A stretch of DNA of 64,000 nt from positions 23,878-87,877 of the forward strand of contig CAJXVU010000013.1 in NCBI GenBank assembly GCA_913062555.1, in the 5' to 3' direction. This document shows, in pieces, positions 18,014 through 26,976 of the stretch. The translations under genes were made by a program, and so were the position numbers. The notes beneath the pieces were generated by a model. The model searched no databases. It saw only the letters and a program-made list of their open reading frames with translations, and had not been told where the DNA came from. Positions within the stretch are counted from its first letter, which is position 1; each line of letters begins with the position of its first letter. This stretch comes from an uncultured Bacteroidota bacterium (GTDB lineage: Bacteria > Bacteroidota > Bacteroidia > Flavobacteriales > Flavobacteriaceae).

Positions 18014-18799
18014 TTACTCCAAAACCTCAACGTCTTTAACGCATCTAAACCCTAGGTTTCGGCCTGTATAATTTGCTTTAATACTCCCTCTAAGTGCATA
18101 GCGCATAAAAGCTGCATAATTCATTAAATCTGAAGCGCCAACGGCTGCGCTTCCGCAGAAAAGGTTAGTATCCTTATCTACATCTTTTCTAGACTCCCCC
18201 GAGATCAATACGGAGTTAAAATCTAAAGTCCATTCCCAAACCAATCCATGGAGGTCATAGATTCCCCAATAATTTTTAAAAGTTGACCCTATGGGGTTTT
18301 CAAATGTTTTAGGAGCTTCATACCAGGTTAGAATTTTTTGATTGTATTCTGGCAAAATTCTTGCGTCTGGCAACTTTTCATCGGCCATAGCCGCATACTC
18401 CCATTCATCGACAGTAGGTAATCTTTTTCCTTGGCATTCACAATAGGATTTTGCTGAAAACCAAGACACATTTGTTACCGGAGAAATGGGAAGAAAATTA
18501 ATTCCTAGCGTAACATCATCTTCCCATTTCACCAAATAACTCTCTTCGGAAAAAAGGCGTATTATTTTAGACTTTTTCCATTTTGGATATTTTTTAACGA
18601 ATTCTAAATAATCATTATTCGTTACTGGATAAATGTCCATTTTAAAATCTCTCACAACCACAGTTGCAGAGTCCGTTCCATATAGTGGTATAAAACTTCC
18701 ACCAGTTACAAGAACCATTTCGTTTTCAGATTGACCAAGAATATTGTTTGAACAACCTATTACCAAAAAAACCAATATCAATCTAAAAAACGAAACCAT
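18014..18799 (-). CDS. FGE/SUMF1-fold lipoprotein lacking the catalytic cysteines
   Basis: The 261-residue protein has a lipoprotein signal (LILVFLVIGC). Its fold motifs are those of formylglycine-generating enzymes: MDIYPVTNNDYLEFV, then ISPVTNVSWFSAKSYC, GKRLPTVDEWEYAA, YDLHGLVWEWTLDF and NLGFRCVKDV. In active FGE two cysteines about 5 apart (human C336/C341) lie before the GFRC motif. By alignment from memory those positions are Ala230 and Ala235 here (NYAAFMRYALRGS), so the protein should not convert Cys to formylglycine. SUMF1-like genes beside nirK recur in Bacteroidota and may assist the reductase, for example in metal loading or as a partner; that role is inference. It starts 11 bp after nirK. 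Confidence 0.8.
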   Translation of the reverse strand: MVSFFRLILVFLVIGCSNNILGQSENEMVLVTGGSFIPLYGTDSATVVVRDFKMDIYPVTNNDYLEFVKKYPKWKKSKIIRLFSEESYLVKWEDDVTLGINFLPISPVTNVSWFSAKSYCECQGKRLPTVDEWEYAAMADEKLPDARILPEYNQKILTWYEAPKTFENPIGSTFKNYWGIYDLHGLVWEWTLDFNSVLISGESRKDVDKDTNLFCGSAAVGASDLMNYAAFMRYALRGSIKANYTGRNLGFRCVKDVEVLE

Positions 18800-18810
18800 T
18801 CTATTTTATT

Positions 18811-20283
18811 TTAGTGAGCACTTCTTCTACTTCTAACCATTGCAGGAGTTACCTCTTTTTTAGAGTTATCCCAGCTGTTGTATACATAAGTAAGAACATT
18901 TGCAATTTCTTCATCTGTAAGATCTTGTCTAGTCATGACACTGTTATAAGTCACACCATTAACAACAACCTCTCCTGTTTTACCGTTTAGAATAATATCT
19001 ATTGCACGGTTAACATTGGCATTTAAATAATCTGATTTTGACAATGGAGGAAATGCATTTGCTATCCCTTGTCCTTCGGCTTGATGACAAGCAAAACAAG
19101 TTTGCATATAAGTTGCTTTACCATACTCCATTTTTTCTTCTAGAGTTTTTGCAGAAGCCACAGCTTGATCAGCTCCTTCTACAGCAGGCATATCTTGAAT
19201 TCCACCACCCTCTGGTTGATAAATCCCTTCTTCTTGCATACCAGAATAGATTTTTAAATCTTCTTCTCCTTCTACTTTAAGCATTCCTAATGCGCCTTTA
19301 TTAAAGGCTCTAAAAATGGCGTGATCAACAATAATAAAAGTTCCAGGAACATCGACTCTAAATTCTACCATAGCGGCACCACCAACAGGTATAAGTGTAG
19401 TTTGTACATTCGTATTCACAAGGTCTCCACCTTCAACGTTTACCTTATCGAATATTTCTCCAATAACATGGAATGATGACACTAAATTTGGTCCTCCATT
19501 CCCAACAAAAAGTCTTACGGTTTCACCAACTTTAGCAGTAATTGCATTATCTCCAGTTAAAGAACCTACCTTACCATTAAATACAACATAGTCCGCATCC
19601 TCAGCAACTGCTTTTTTCATATCGAAAGGCTGTAATCCACGTTCTCCTGTTTCTCCTTTAGTATAAAAATCACCTTGCATTATATAATATTCTTTATCAA
19701 CTTTAGGTAATCCCCCTTCAGGCTCTACCAAAATCAAACCATACATTCCATTTGCAATATGCATCCCAACTGGTGCAGTTGCACAGTGATATACATATAA
19801 TCCAGGATTCAACACTTTAAATGAAAACTGAGCTTCTTTACCAGGTGCAACAAAAGATGACGTAGCTCCACCCCCTGGGCCTGTTACAGCGTGTAAATCT
19901 ATATTGTGAGGCAACTTGTTATCTGGATGATTTTTTAGATGAAACTCTACTTCATCACCTACTCTTGTTCTAATAAAACTTCCAGGAACTGATCCTCCAA
20001 AAGTCCAAAAGGTATACTTTACACCATCTGTCATTTCACCAACCTCTTCTAATATTTCCATATTAACGATTAGCTTTTTTGCTTTTCTACGTCCAACAGG
20101 AGTTGGGACATGTGGTGGAGCAGTTAATTCCGCAACCATTTCTCTACTTACAGGAATGTCTGCAGTGTTTTGATAATCCTTTTTTTCATTATTGTCTACA
20201 CAAGAAAATAAGGCGATAAGTGGCGTTAATGCAATCAATAACATTAATGCTTTCATCTTTGATAATCTTTGATTTAACTTCAT
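18811..20283 (-). CDS. nirK: Copper nitrite reductase NirK fused to cytochrome c
   Basis: The 490-residue protein starts at ATG 20283; a TTG two codons upstream is less likely. It reduces nitrite to nitric oxide in denitrification. The lipobox ends at Cys28. Cupredoxin domain 1 has His126, Asp129 and His131 ([12 protein letters not shown]), His166-Cys167 (VYHC), His175 and Met180 (GMHIANGM). Domain 2 supplies His272 (FHVIGEIF) and His321 (DHAIFRAF). These positions match type 1 and type 2 copper ligands and the catalytic Asp/His pair. The C-terminal cytochrome c domain carries CFACH at 396-400, so electrons can come through a built-in heme. It leads an operon with the FGE-like, Sco, Ric and porin genes. 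No nor or nos genes are seen. Confidence 0.97.
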   Translation of the reverse strand: MKLNQRLSKMKALMLLIALTPLIALFSCVDNNEKKDYQNTADIPVSREMVAELTAPPHVPTPVGRRKAKKLIVNMEILEEVGEMTDGVKYTFWTFGGSVPGSFIRTRVGDEVEFHLKNHPDNKLPHNIDLHAVTGPGGGATSSFVAPGKEAQFSFKVLNPGLYVYHCATAPVGMHIANGMYGLILVEPEGGLPKVDKEYYIMQGDFYTKGETGERGLQPFDMKKAVAEDADYVVFNGKVGSLTGDNAITAKVGETVRLFVGNGGPNLVSSFHVIGEIFDKVNVEGGDLVNTNVQTTLIPVGGAAMVEFRVDVPGTFIIVDHAIFRAFNKGALGMLKVEGEEDLKIYSGMQEEGIYQPEGGGIQDMPAVEGADQAVASAKTLEEKMEYGKATYMQTCFACHQAEGQGIANAFPPLSKSDYLNANVNRAIDIILNGKTGEVVVNGVTYNSVMTRQDLTDEEIANVLTYVYNSWDNSKKEVTPAMVRSRRSAH

Positions 20284-20339
20284 GAACAAATTATTTAGTT
20301 GATTTTAATATAAAAAGACGTTTTTATCTTTTATAGGGT

Positions 20340-20382
20340 CAAAATTAAATCCAAACAAAATTATAAAACATGATTTTTATCA
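20340..20382 (-). promoter_or_regulatory. nirK promoter with FNR/CRP-like box
   Basis: On the minus strand TAATTTTG (20347-20340) matches the -7 consensus TAnnTTTG. A second copy lies at 20363-20356. TGATTTTTATCA (20371-20382) is an exact inverted repeat of the FNR/CRP core TGAT-N4-ATCA. Its centre is 33 bp from the centre of the nearer -7 element, which puts it near -42 from the expected start. That is class-II activator spacing. A DNR/FNR-type regulator sensing low oxygen or NO is the likely binder. Confidence 0.65.
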
Positions 20383-20426
20383 GTTATCAAACTTTAATAA
20401 TTTATTTTTAAATTAAATAATTCCAA

Positions 20427-20445
20427 TTTGTAGTTAACTATCAAA
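20427..20445. promoter_or_regulatory. Palindromic site between nirK and the M16 peptidase gene
   Basis: TTTG then the perfect palindrome TAGTTAACTA then TCAAA. It lies about 145 bp upstream of nirK and 170 bp upstream of the peptidase start. It could be a second regulator site; its symmetry is off by one base in the outer arms. The rest of this 330-bp divergent interval is AT-rich and shows no gene. Confidence 0.35.
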
Positions 20446-20613
20446 TTGAATCTTTAAAATTCTAGCTTAGTTTATTTCAAAATATATTCAATTTTATACT
20501 GGCTTTTCTTACATAAAAGCGGTACATTCGCTTTCTATCTGCCGATCTTTTAATACACCATATTGTTAAATTATTTATGTAATATCATTACATGAATGCA
20601 AAACTTATTACTC

Positions 20614-23457
20614 ATGAATATTAAAACGCAGCTGTTATGTTATGTTTTACTAACAACAACACTAGCAGGATTTTCGCAAAATTCAGATTTAGAAAAATCA
20701 CAACCCGAAGCTCAAATTGAGACCAAAAAAATTCCGATAGATCCCAATGTGAAAATCGGCAAATTGTCAAATGGTTTGACCTATTATATTAGAAACAATG
20801 GAAAACCAGCAAATAAAGTTGAATTGCGCCTAGTGGTGAATGCCGGTTCAATATTAGAGAATGATAAGCAACTGGGTTTAGCGCATTTTATGGAGCACAT
20901 GAATTTTAATGGCACCAAAAACTTTAAGAAAAATGAGCTTGTCGATTACTTACAAAGTATTGGCGTCAAATTTGGTGCAGATCTTAATGCCTATACAAGT
21001 TTTGATGAAACTGTATACATCTTACCCATCCCTAGTGATGATCCTGAAAAATTAGAAAAAGGATTTCAAATTATTGAAGATTGGGCGCATAACGCAACCT
21101 TAACCGACGAAGCTATTGATGATGAACGAGGCGTAGTTCTTGAAGAATACAGATTAGGTCTTGGACCAAATAAAAGAATGATGCAAAAGTATTTGCCCAA
21201 ATTAATGCATGGTTCAAAATATGCCAGCAGACTCCCAATAGGTACTAAAGAAAATCTTGAAAACTTTACTTATGAGGATGTCCGTAGTTATTATAAAGAT
21301 TGGTACCGTCCAGATTTAATGGCAGTAGTTGCTGTTGGAGATTTGGATGTTGAACAATTAGAGGCAAAGATTAAAGAACATTTTGGAGGGATTGCGAAAG
21401 CAGATAACCCAAAAAAAAGAGCGTCATTCGATCTTCCAAATCACAAAGAAACCTTTGTTACCATAGCTACAGATAAAGAAGCCGCATTTTCACAAGTTCA
21501 AATAATGTATAAGGACACTTATAATGCGCCTAAAATTGAAACTACAGTAGATTATCGCGATATGCTAATAAGAAATTTATTTAGTGGTATGATTAATAAT
21601 AGGCTTACCGAGCTTACCAATAAACCAAATCCGCCCTTTGTATATGGCTTCTCTAACTATGGCGGGACTTTTTCACGATCTAAAAATGCATATCAAAGTT
21701 TTGCAATGACCAGTGAAACGGGGCAACTTGAAGCCTTAAAAACATTATTAGAAGAAAATGAACGTGTAAAACGTCATGGTTTCCAAGAAAGTGAATTTGA
21801 TCGTGCAAAAAAGAATATTTTGGCAGGCATAGAGAAACAATTTAAAGATAGAGATAAACAAGAAAGCGGTCGAATTATTGGGGAATATGTCAATCATTTT
21901 TTAAGTGATGAACCCATTCCAGGAGTTGCCTGGGAATTTAATACAACGAAACAATACCTTGAGAATATTCAACTGTCTGAAATAAATATGCTTATAACCA
22001 ATTTTATTCATGACGACAACCGTGTTATCATCCTAACTGGCCCTGAAAAAGAAGGATTGACACCAGCCACTGAAACAGAAGTATTAGCACTGTTAGAAGG
22101 AATTAAAACGTCTAACATTGAAGCGTATAAAGATTCGGAAATCAGAGAAAATCTAGTTGAAAATATTCTTAAGGAAGGCAGTATAACCAACACAGAAAGG
22201 AATGATTTAATTGATGCTACTACATTTACTCTAAGTAATGGTGCCACCGTAACTTATAAAAAAACAGATTTTAAGAATGATGAAGTATTGTTTGAAGCGA
22301 CTAGTTTTGGTGGAACTAGTTTATATACAGACGAAGAATATCTTGCCACAAACTTTGCTAATGGTGGCCTTTCAGAAGCAGGAATTGGAGGTTTATCAAA
22401 AACAGATTTAAGTAAAATGCTAAGTGGTAAAATTGTACGTGTAAATCCATATATTCAATTAATTTCAGAAGGATTTAGAGGTCAAGCCGCGCCTAAAGAT
22501 TTAGAGACTTTGTTTCAACAAGTTTATCTATATTTTACAGATTTAAACAAAGACGATGAAGCCTATACCTCATATATAAATAAACAAAAAAGTTTCTTAA
22601 GCAACTTAATGGCTAATCCTCAATTCTATTTTTCTAATGAAACAGGAAAGTTTAGAAATAAAGGAAATAAAAGATATACAGGCTTTCCAACCCCAGAAAA
22701 AATGGATGAGGCCAACTATAACTTGGCCTATAAAAAATATCAAGAACGCTTTGCTGACGCAGGGGATTTTAACTTCTATTTTGTCGGTAATATTGATGAA
22801 GAACAGCTTAAATTATTTTCAAAAACATACCTTGCTTCATTACCTACTACCAATTCAAATGAATCCTTTAAACCCACGGTATTTAGGGAAAAGGATACTT
22901 ATAGAAAACAAATTGTTAATCGAGGGAAAGATCCAAAAAGCTTAGTCTCTATCAATTGGGGGGAAGATGACATCGAATATTCGGCTAAGAAAAAATTAGA
23001 AATTACCGCATTGGGAGAAATTTTAACTATAAAATTGATTGAAAAACTTAGAGAAGAAGAAGGCGGTGTATATGGAGTAGGTGCAAGAGGCTCATTCAGA
23101 AAAATTTCATTTACCGGTGTTGATTTCACAATATCATTTCCATGTGGCCCAGAAAATGTTGATAAATTAATTGCTGCTGCACTAGCGGAGGTAGAAAAAA
23201 TTAAAATTGAAGGTCCAACAGAAAAAGATCTTTTAAAAATAAAAGAATCCTATTTGCTTAAATATAAAGAAGACATTAAAAAGAATAGATTTTGGTTAGC
23301 AAACTTCATACGTTCTACACAAGAAAACAGCGATCCTGCAGCTGTTTTAAAGAGCGAAGCAGCTATCAATGCTTTAACTATTGAAGGCATAAAAAATGTA
23401 GCTAATGAGTTTTTGGATGAAAATTACTTTTTAGGTATACTATTACCTGAAGAATAA
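20614..23457 (+). CDS. M16-family (pitrilysin-like) zinc peptidase
   Basis: The start is taken at ATG 20614, which directly begins the signal peptide (QLLCYVLLTTTLAGFSQ); an in-frame ATG at 20596 is also possible. The 947-residue protein has the inverted zinc motif HxxEH at His91-His95 (AHFMEHMNFNGT), with the third ligand Glu in the ERGVVLEEYRLG region. Two repeated M16 halves follow, the second without the motif, closing with GGVYGVGARGSFRKISFTG. The pairing forms a clamshell that degrades small peptides. It is periplasmic by its signal peptide. It is a single gene, divergent from nirK, ended by a strong terminator. Confidence 0.93.
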   Translation: MNIKTQLLCYVLLTTTLAGFSQNSDLEKSQPEAQIETKKIPIDPNVKIGKLSNGLTYYIRNNGKPANKVELRLVVNAGSILENDKQLGLAHFMEHMNFNGTKNFKKNELVDYLQSIGVKFGADLNAYTSFDETVYILPIPSDDPEKLEKGFQIIEDWAHNATLTDEAIDDERGVVLEEYRLGLGPNKRMMQKYLPKLMHGSKYASRLPIGTKENLENFTYEDVRSYYKDWYRPDLMAVVAVGDLDVEQLEAKIKEHFGGIAKADNPKKRASFDLPNHKETFVTIATDKEAAFSQVQIMYKDTYNAPKIETTVDYRDMLIRNLFSGMINNRLTELTNKPNPPFVYGFSNYGGTFSRSKNAYQSFAMTSETGQLEALKTLLEENERVKRHGFQESEFDRAKKNILAGIEKQFKDRDKQESGRIIGEYVNHFLSDEPIPGVAWEFNTTKQYLENIQLSEINMLITNFIHDDNRVIILTGPEKEGLTPATETEVLALLEGIKTSNIEAYKDSEIRENLVENILKEGSITNTERNDLIDATTFTLSNGATVTYKKTDFKNDEVLFEATSFGGTSLYTDEEYLATNFANGGLSEAGIGGLSKTDLSKMLSGKIVRVNPYIQLISEGFRGQAAPKDLETLFQQVYLYFTDLNKDDEAYTSYINKQKSFLSNLMANPQFYFSNETGKFRNKGNKRYTGFPTPEKMDEANYNLAYKKYQERFADAGDFNFYFVGNIDEEQLKLFSKTYLASLPTTNSNESFKPTVFREKDTYRKQIVNRGKDPKSLVSINWGEDDIEYSAKKKLEITALGEILTIKLIEKLREEEGGVYGVGARGSFRKISFTGVDFTISFPCGPENVDKLIAAALAEVEKIKIEGPTEKDLLKIKESYLLKYKEDIKKNRFWLANFIRSTQENSDPAAVLKSEAAINALTIEGIKNVANEFLDENYFLGILLPEE

Positions 23458-23480
23458 TGTATTCCTTTTATAAAAATCAT

Positions 23481-23510
23481 AAAGGTGGCTTATAATAGTC
23501 ACCTTTTTTT
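23481..23510 (+). terminator. Terminator of the M16 peptidase gene
   Basis: AAAGGTGGCT pairs with AGTCACCTTT (one G-U) around TATAAT, followed by a T run to 23510. Confidence 0.9.
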
Positions 23511-23897
23511 ATTTATAAGAACTGTTATTGCTTCGAATATCAGTACCTAAAAAAAATCAATTCTCCACTAATCTTTAAAAAGTGCTGAAAATAATATTCG
23601 AATAAGCATAAAGGTCTAATAAATATAAATGATGATCACCTCATAGCATATCTAACTAGAATTAAAAGAAAACCTAGGCGTCTCATATAACGACTTAAAC
23701 AACTAAAGATGGATGCATCGTTTATGAGATAAATTCAAAATTCCCGAAAATATTTACTTCTATTTTTTGTTTTTTAAATGTCCAATTACTGCAGTATAGA
23801 CTGAAAAGATATAAATTTAATAACCTTGAATTTCATCTAAAAAAAATATTGTTAGAAAACACCTATTAATATCTTTTTTTTAATAGATTAGGCAATG
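23511..23897. other. Non-coding interval before parA with an imperfect inverted repeat
   Basis: No gene is seen. TCTCATATAACGA (23681-23693) is complementary, with one bulged base, to TCGTTTATGAGA (23718-23729) across a 24-nt loop. The stretch is otherwise AT-rich with a long leader to parA. No canonical parS was found here. Confidence 0.5.
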
Positions 23898-23905
23898 TAT
23901 TTTTG
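23898..23905 (+). promoter_or_regulatory. -7 element for the parA operon
   Basis: TATTTTTG matches TAnnTTTG exactly and lies 22 bp before the parA ATG. No good -33 was found at normal spacing. Confidence 0.6.
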
Positions 23906-23927
23906 TAACTAAAAATTAACCGAAAGA

Positions 23928-24695
23928 ATGGGTAAAATTATAGCAATTGCCAATCAAAAAGGAGGCGTTGGTAAAACAACAACATCTATAAATTTAGCGG
24001 CTTCACTTGGGGTTTTGGAAAAGAAAGTACTATTAATTGATGCCGACCCCCAAGCCAATGCAAGTTCTGGTCTTGGCATTGATGTCGATGCGGTTGTTAA
24101 TGGATCCTATCAAGTACTTGAGCATACCTGTTCTGCTGAAGAGTGTATTTTTAAAACAACTGCTCCGAATGTAGATATAATTCCTGCTCATATTGATCTA
24201 GTAGCCATTGAGATTGAACTTGTAGACAAACCAGAACGTGAGTACATGCTTAAAAAAGCAATTTCGCATTTAAAATCGGCTTACGACTATATTTTAATAG
24301 ACTGCGCACCTTCACTCGGACTTCTTACACTTAATGCACTTACGGCATCAGATGCTGTGATTATTCCTATCCAATGTGAATATTTCGCACTGGAAGGATT
24401 AGGAAAGCTTCTTAACACCATTAAGAGCGTTCAAAAAATTCACAATCCCGAACTGGATATCGAAGGTTTATTACTAACCATGTATGATGCCCGTTTAAGA
24501 CTCTCTAACCAAGTGGTAGAAGAAGTTCAAAAGCATTTTAACGAAATGGTTTTTCAAACCATCATTCAACGAAATGTGAGGTTAGGTGAAGCACCTAGTT
24601 ATGGAGAAAGTATAATTAACTATGACGTCAGTAGCAAAGGTGCTACGAATTACTTAAGTTTGGCAAAAGAAATTATCAATAAAAATGGCGATTAA
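23928..24695 (+). CDS. parA: Chromosome-partitioning ATPase ParA/Soj
   Basis: The 255-residue protein is a deviant Walker ATPase that moves ParB-parS complexes during chromosome segregation. The motif KGGVGKTTTSINLA is at residues 10-23, followed by LLIDADPQANASSGLG and the Walker B-like YILIDCAPSLGLLTLNAL. It lacks the long N-terminal DNA-binding extension of plasmid ParA, so it is the chromosomal type. Its stop shares an A with parB. It heads a seven-gene operon ending near 29478. Confidence 0.97.
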   Translation: MGKIIAIANQKGGVGKTTTSINLAASLGVLEKKVLLIDADPQANASSGLGIDVDAVVNGSYQVLEHTCSAEECIFKTTAPNVDIIPAHIDLVAIEIELVDKPEREYMLKKAISHLKSAYDYILIDCAPSLGLLTLNALTASDAVIIPIQCEYFALEGLGKLLNTIKSVQKIHNPELDIEGLLLTMYDARLRLSNQVVEEVQKHFNEMVFQTIIQRNVRLGEAPSYGESIINYDVSSKGATNYLSLAKEIINKNGD

Positions 24696-25594
24696 TGGCG
24701 AAGGCAACAAAAAAACAAGCGCTTGGTAGAGGACTCTCTGCACTATTACAAGACCCCTCTAACGATATTACTTCTATTCAAGATAAAAACGCCGATAAAG
24801 TTATTGGCAATATTGTTGAGCTCGATTTAAATACAATATCGGTTAATCCGTTTCAACCGCGTACAAAGTTTAATGAAGATTCACTACTTGAACTTGCTTC
24901 TTCTATAAAAGAATTGGGGATAATCCAACCCATTACCGTTAGAAAAATCGCATTCAATAAATATCAATTAGTTTCGGGAGAACGTCGTTTTAGAGCCTCC
25001 AAACTTATTGGTTTAACGGCTATTCCTTCTTATATTAGAATTGCTAACGACCAAGAATCGTTGGAAATGGCATTGGTTGAAAATATTCAACGCCAGGATC
25101 TCGATCCAATAGAAATTGCCCTTTCTTACCAACGTTTAATTGATGAAATAAACCTAACACAAGAACAAATGAGTGATCGTGTTGGAAAAAAACGATCTAC
25201 TATTGCTAATTACCTGCGATTATTAAAACTAGATCCTATCATACAAACAGGTATGCGAGACGGTTTTATATCTATGGGACATGGGCGTGCTATTATTAAT
25301 ATTGAAGATTATACCGCACAGTTAGAAATTTATGAAAAAATACTTTCTAGTAAATTATCTGTACGTGAAACCGAAAGTCTTGTAAAAAACTACCGAGAAA
25401 ACAAAGTCGTTGCAGCACCTGAAAAGGTTGAAATTCCTGAGTTTGTCCAAAAAGGGGTTAAACAAATTTCGGAATACTTTGGACATAAAATAAACGTTAA
25501 AGTATCTAAGAATGGCAGTGGGAAAATTACAATTCCATTTCATTCAGAAGAAGATTTTAACAGAATAAAAAAACTGGTTAAACGTGAGAAGTAA
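24695..25594 (+). CDS. parB: Chromosome-partitioning protein ParB/Spo0J
   Basis: The 299-residue protein binds parS, spreads on DNA and uses CTP in the family. The opening ALGRGLSALLQD is a classic N-terminus. The nucleotide-binding motif region contains NPFQPRTKF and VSGERRFRASKLIG, then VENIQRQDLDPIEIALSYQRL, and the HTH segment QEQMSDRVGKKRSTIANYLR. The C-terminal dimer domain is at about 245-299. It overlaps parA by 1 bp and the next gene by 11 bp. Confidence 0.96.
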   Translation: MAKATKKQALGRGLSALLQDPSNDITSIQDKNADKVIGNIVELDLNTISVNPFQPRTKFNEDSLLELASSIKELGIIQPITVRKIAFNKYQLVSGERRFRASKLIGLTAIPSYIRIANDQESLEMALVENIQRQDLDPIEIALSYQRLIDEINLTQEQMSDRVGKKRSTIANYLRLLKLDPIIQTGMRDGFISMGHGRAIINIEDYTAQLEIYEKILSSKLSVRETESLVKNYRENKVVAAPEKVEIPEFVQKGVKQISEYFGHKINVKVSKNGSGKITIPFHSEEDFNRIKKLVKREK

Positions 25595-26201
25595 ATTTCT
25601 TTTTGTAATCTCATTATTGGTTTTTCCACTTATCGTTTTTTCTCAAAATAAAGACAATACAACTCGAGATAGCATAAGTTCTAAAAGCAATATTACTCAA
25701 AAATCTATAGCGAGAAAGCCTATAAACCCTTTGTCACCAGCAAAAGCAGCCTTTTATTCGGCTGTGCTTCCGGGACTGGGTCAAGCATATAATAAAAAAT
25801 ATTGGAAAATTCCATTGGTATATGGAGCCTTAGGAACTGGAATCTATTTATACATAGATAACTCAAATAAACTTGATCTTTATCGAGACGCCTATAAACG
25901 ACGCCTGGCTGGCTTTACCGACGATGAATTTTACGGAGCGAATCCCGACGGAACGCCATTATCTGCACCTAGAATATCAAATGATGGACTGATCCGCGCA
26001 CAACGTCAATTTAGAAAAAATAAAGAATTGTCTTTGCTTATAACTATTGGTATTTATGCATTAAATATTATTGATGCTAACGTAGATGCGCATTTATTAC
26101 AATACAATGTTGATGATAACTTGGCATTAAAACCGCATCTCAACTTTAATGAATTTGATGCTACAACAAATCTAGGCTTAACTTTAGGTTTTAAATTTTA
26201 G
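25584..26201 (+). CDS. DUF5683-family envelope protein
   Basis: The start is a GTG at 25584 that overlaps the parB end by 11 bp, and no closer ATG fits the signal peptide (FLFVISLLVFPLIVFSQ). The 205-residue protein carries the DUF5683 features: SPAKAAFYSAVLPGLGQAYN, then a membrane-like KIPLVYGALGTGIYLYID, AYKRRLAGF and the late SLLITIGIYALNIIDANVDA. The DUF is found beside par and dap genes in many Bacteroidota. Function is unknown; location is the inner membrane or periplasm. Confidence 0.85.
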   Translation: MRSKFLFVISLLVFPLIVFSQNKDNTTRDSISSKSNITQKSIARKPINPLSPAKAAFYSAVLPGLGQAYNKKYWKIPLVYGALGTGIYLYIDNSNKLDLYRDAYKRRLAGFTDDEFYGANPDGTPLSAPRISNDGLIRAQRQFRKNKELSLLITIGIYALNIIDANVDAHLLQYNVDDNLALKPHLNFNEFDATTNLGLTLGFKF

Positions 26202-26205
26202 ACAG

Positions 26206-26910
26206 ATGAAAATAGCATTACTTGGCTATGGAAGAATGGGGAAGGTAATTGAGCAAATTGCGCTTCAACGTGGACACTCTATTGTGATAACCGTTGATGA
26301 AAATACGTCTTCTTATGATATTACTCAGGCAGATGTGGCCATTGACTTTAGTGCTCCAATGGTAGCTGTAGCAAACATCTCTAATTGTATTAACAATAAC
26401 ATCCCAGTCGTTTCAGGAACTACAGGATGGTTAGATAGTTATGAGAAGATGGTATGCTTATGCAAAGAAAAAGAAAGTGCCTTTATTTATGCTTCCAATT
26501 TTAGTTTAGGTGTAAATATATTCTTTGAGCTAAATAAAGTTTTAGCTAAAATGATGTCCAATCTTTCTCAATACAATGTGAGTCTGGAAGAAATTCATCA
26601 CACACAAAAATTAGACGCACCAAGCGGTACAGCAATCACACTTGCCGAAGGAGTTATAGAAAATTCTAATTATATTAATTGGAAACTCGGAAATTCCAAA
26701 AAATCCCATGAAGTTCCAATTGAAGCAAAACGAATTGAAAATGTTCCAGGTACTCATGATGTCAATTATAATTCGGAAGTAGATGCGATTAACATTTCTC
26801 ATACGGCACATAATAGAAATGGTTTTGCTCTAGGAGCTGTAATAGCTGCTGAATGGCTCATTGGTAAATCTGGAGTTTATACAATGAATGATGTGTTAAA
26901 TATTGGTTAA
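26206..26910 (+). CDS. dapB: 4-hydroxy-tetrahydrodipicolinate reductase
   Basis: The 234-residue enzyme reduces 4-hydroxy-tetrahydrodipicolinate with NAD(P)H in lysine and diaminopimelate synthesis. The nucleotide site is MKIALLGYGRMGKVIEQIA. The AIDFSAPMV and VVSGTTGW segments and the catalytic-loop EEIHHTQKLDAPSGTAITLA are clear. Length is a little below the E. coli enzyme (273) and normal for Bacteroidota. It lies 4 bp after the DUF5683 gene in the parA operon. Confidence 0.96.
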   Translation: MKIALLGYGRMGKVIEQIALQRGHSIVITVDENTSSYDITQADVAIDFSAPMVAVANISNCINNNIPVVSGTTGWLDSYEKMVCLCKEKESAFIYASNFSLGVNIFFELNKVLAKMMSNLSQYNVSLEEIHHTQKLDAPSGTAITLAEGVIENSNYINWKLGNSKKSHEVPIEAKRIENVPGTHDVNYNSEVDAINISHTAHNRNGFALGAVIAAEWLIGKSGVYTMNDVLNIG

Positions 26911-26976
26911 GATATGTTATTATTGTAACATCATTAAGCCTCTAGGTACTAACAAACAACTAAAAAAATTACAATT

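Noticed and set aside
15309..20283. Horizontal transfer of the nirK cluster
   Set aside because: No composition shift, integrase, tRNA junction or repeats flank it; not supported by what can be seen.
25360..25372. parS-like ACGTGAAAC within parB
   Set aside because: Only the right half of the consensus TGTTTCACGTGAAACA is present; no full palindrome was found in the window.
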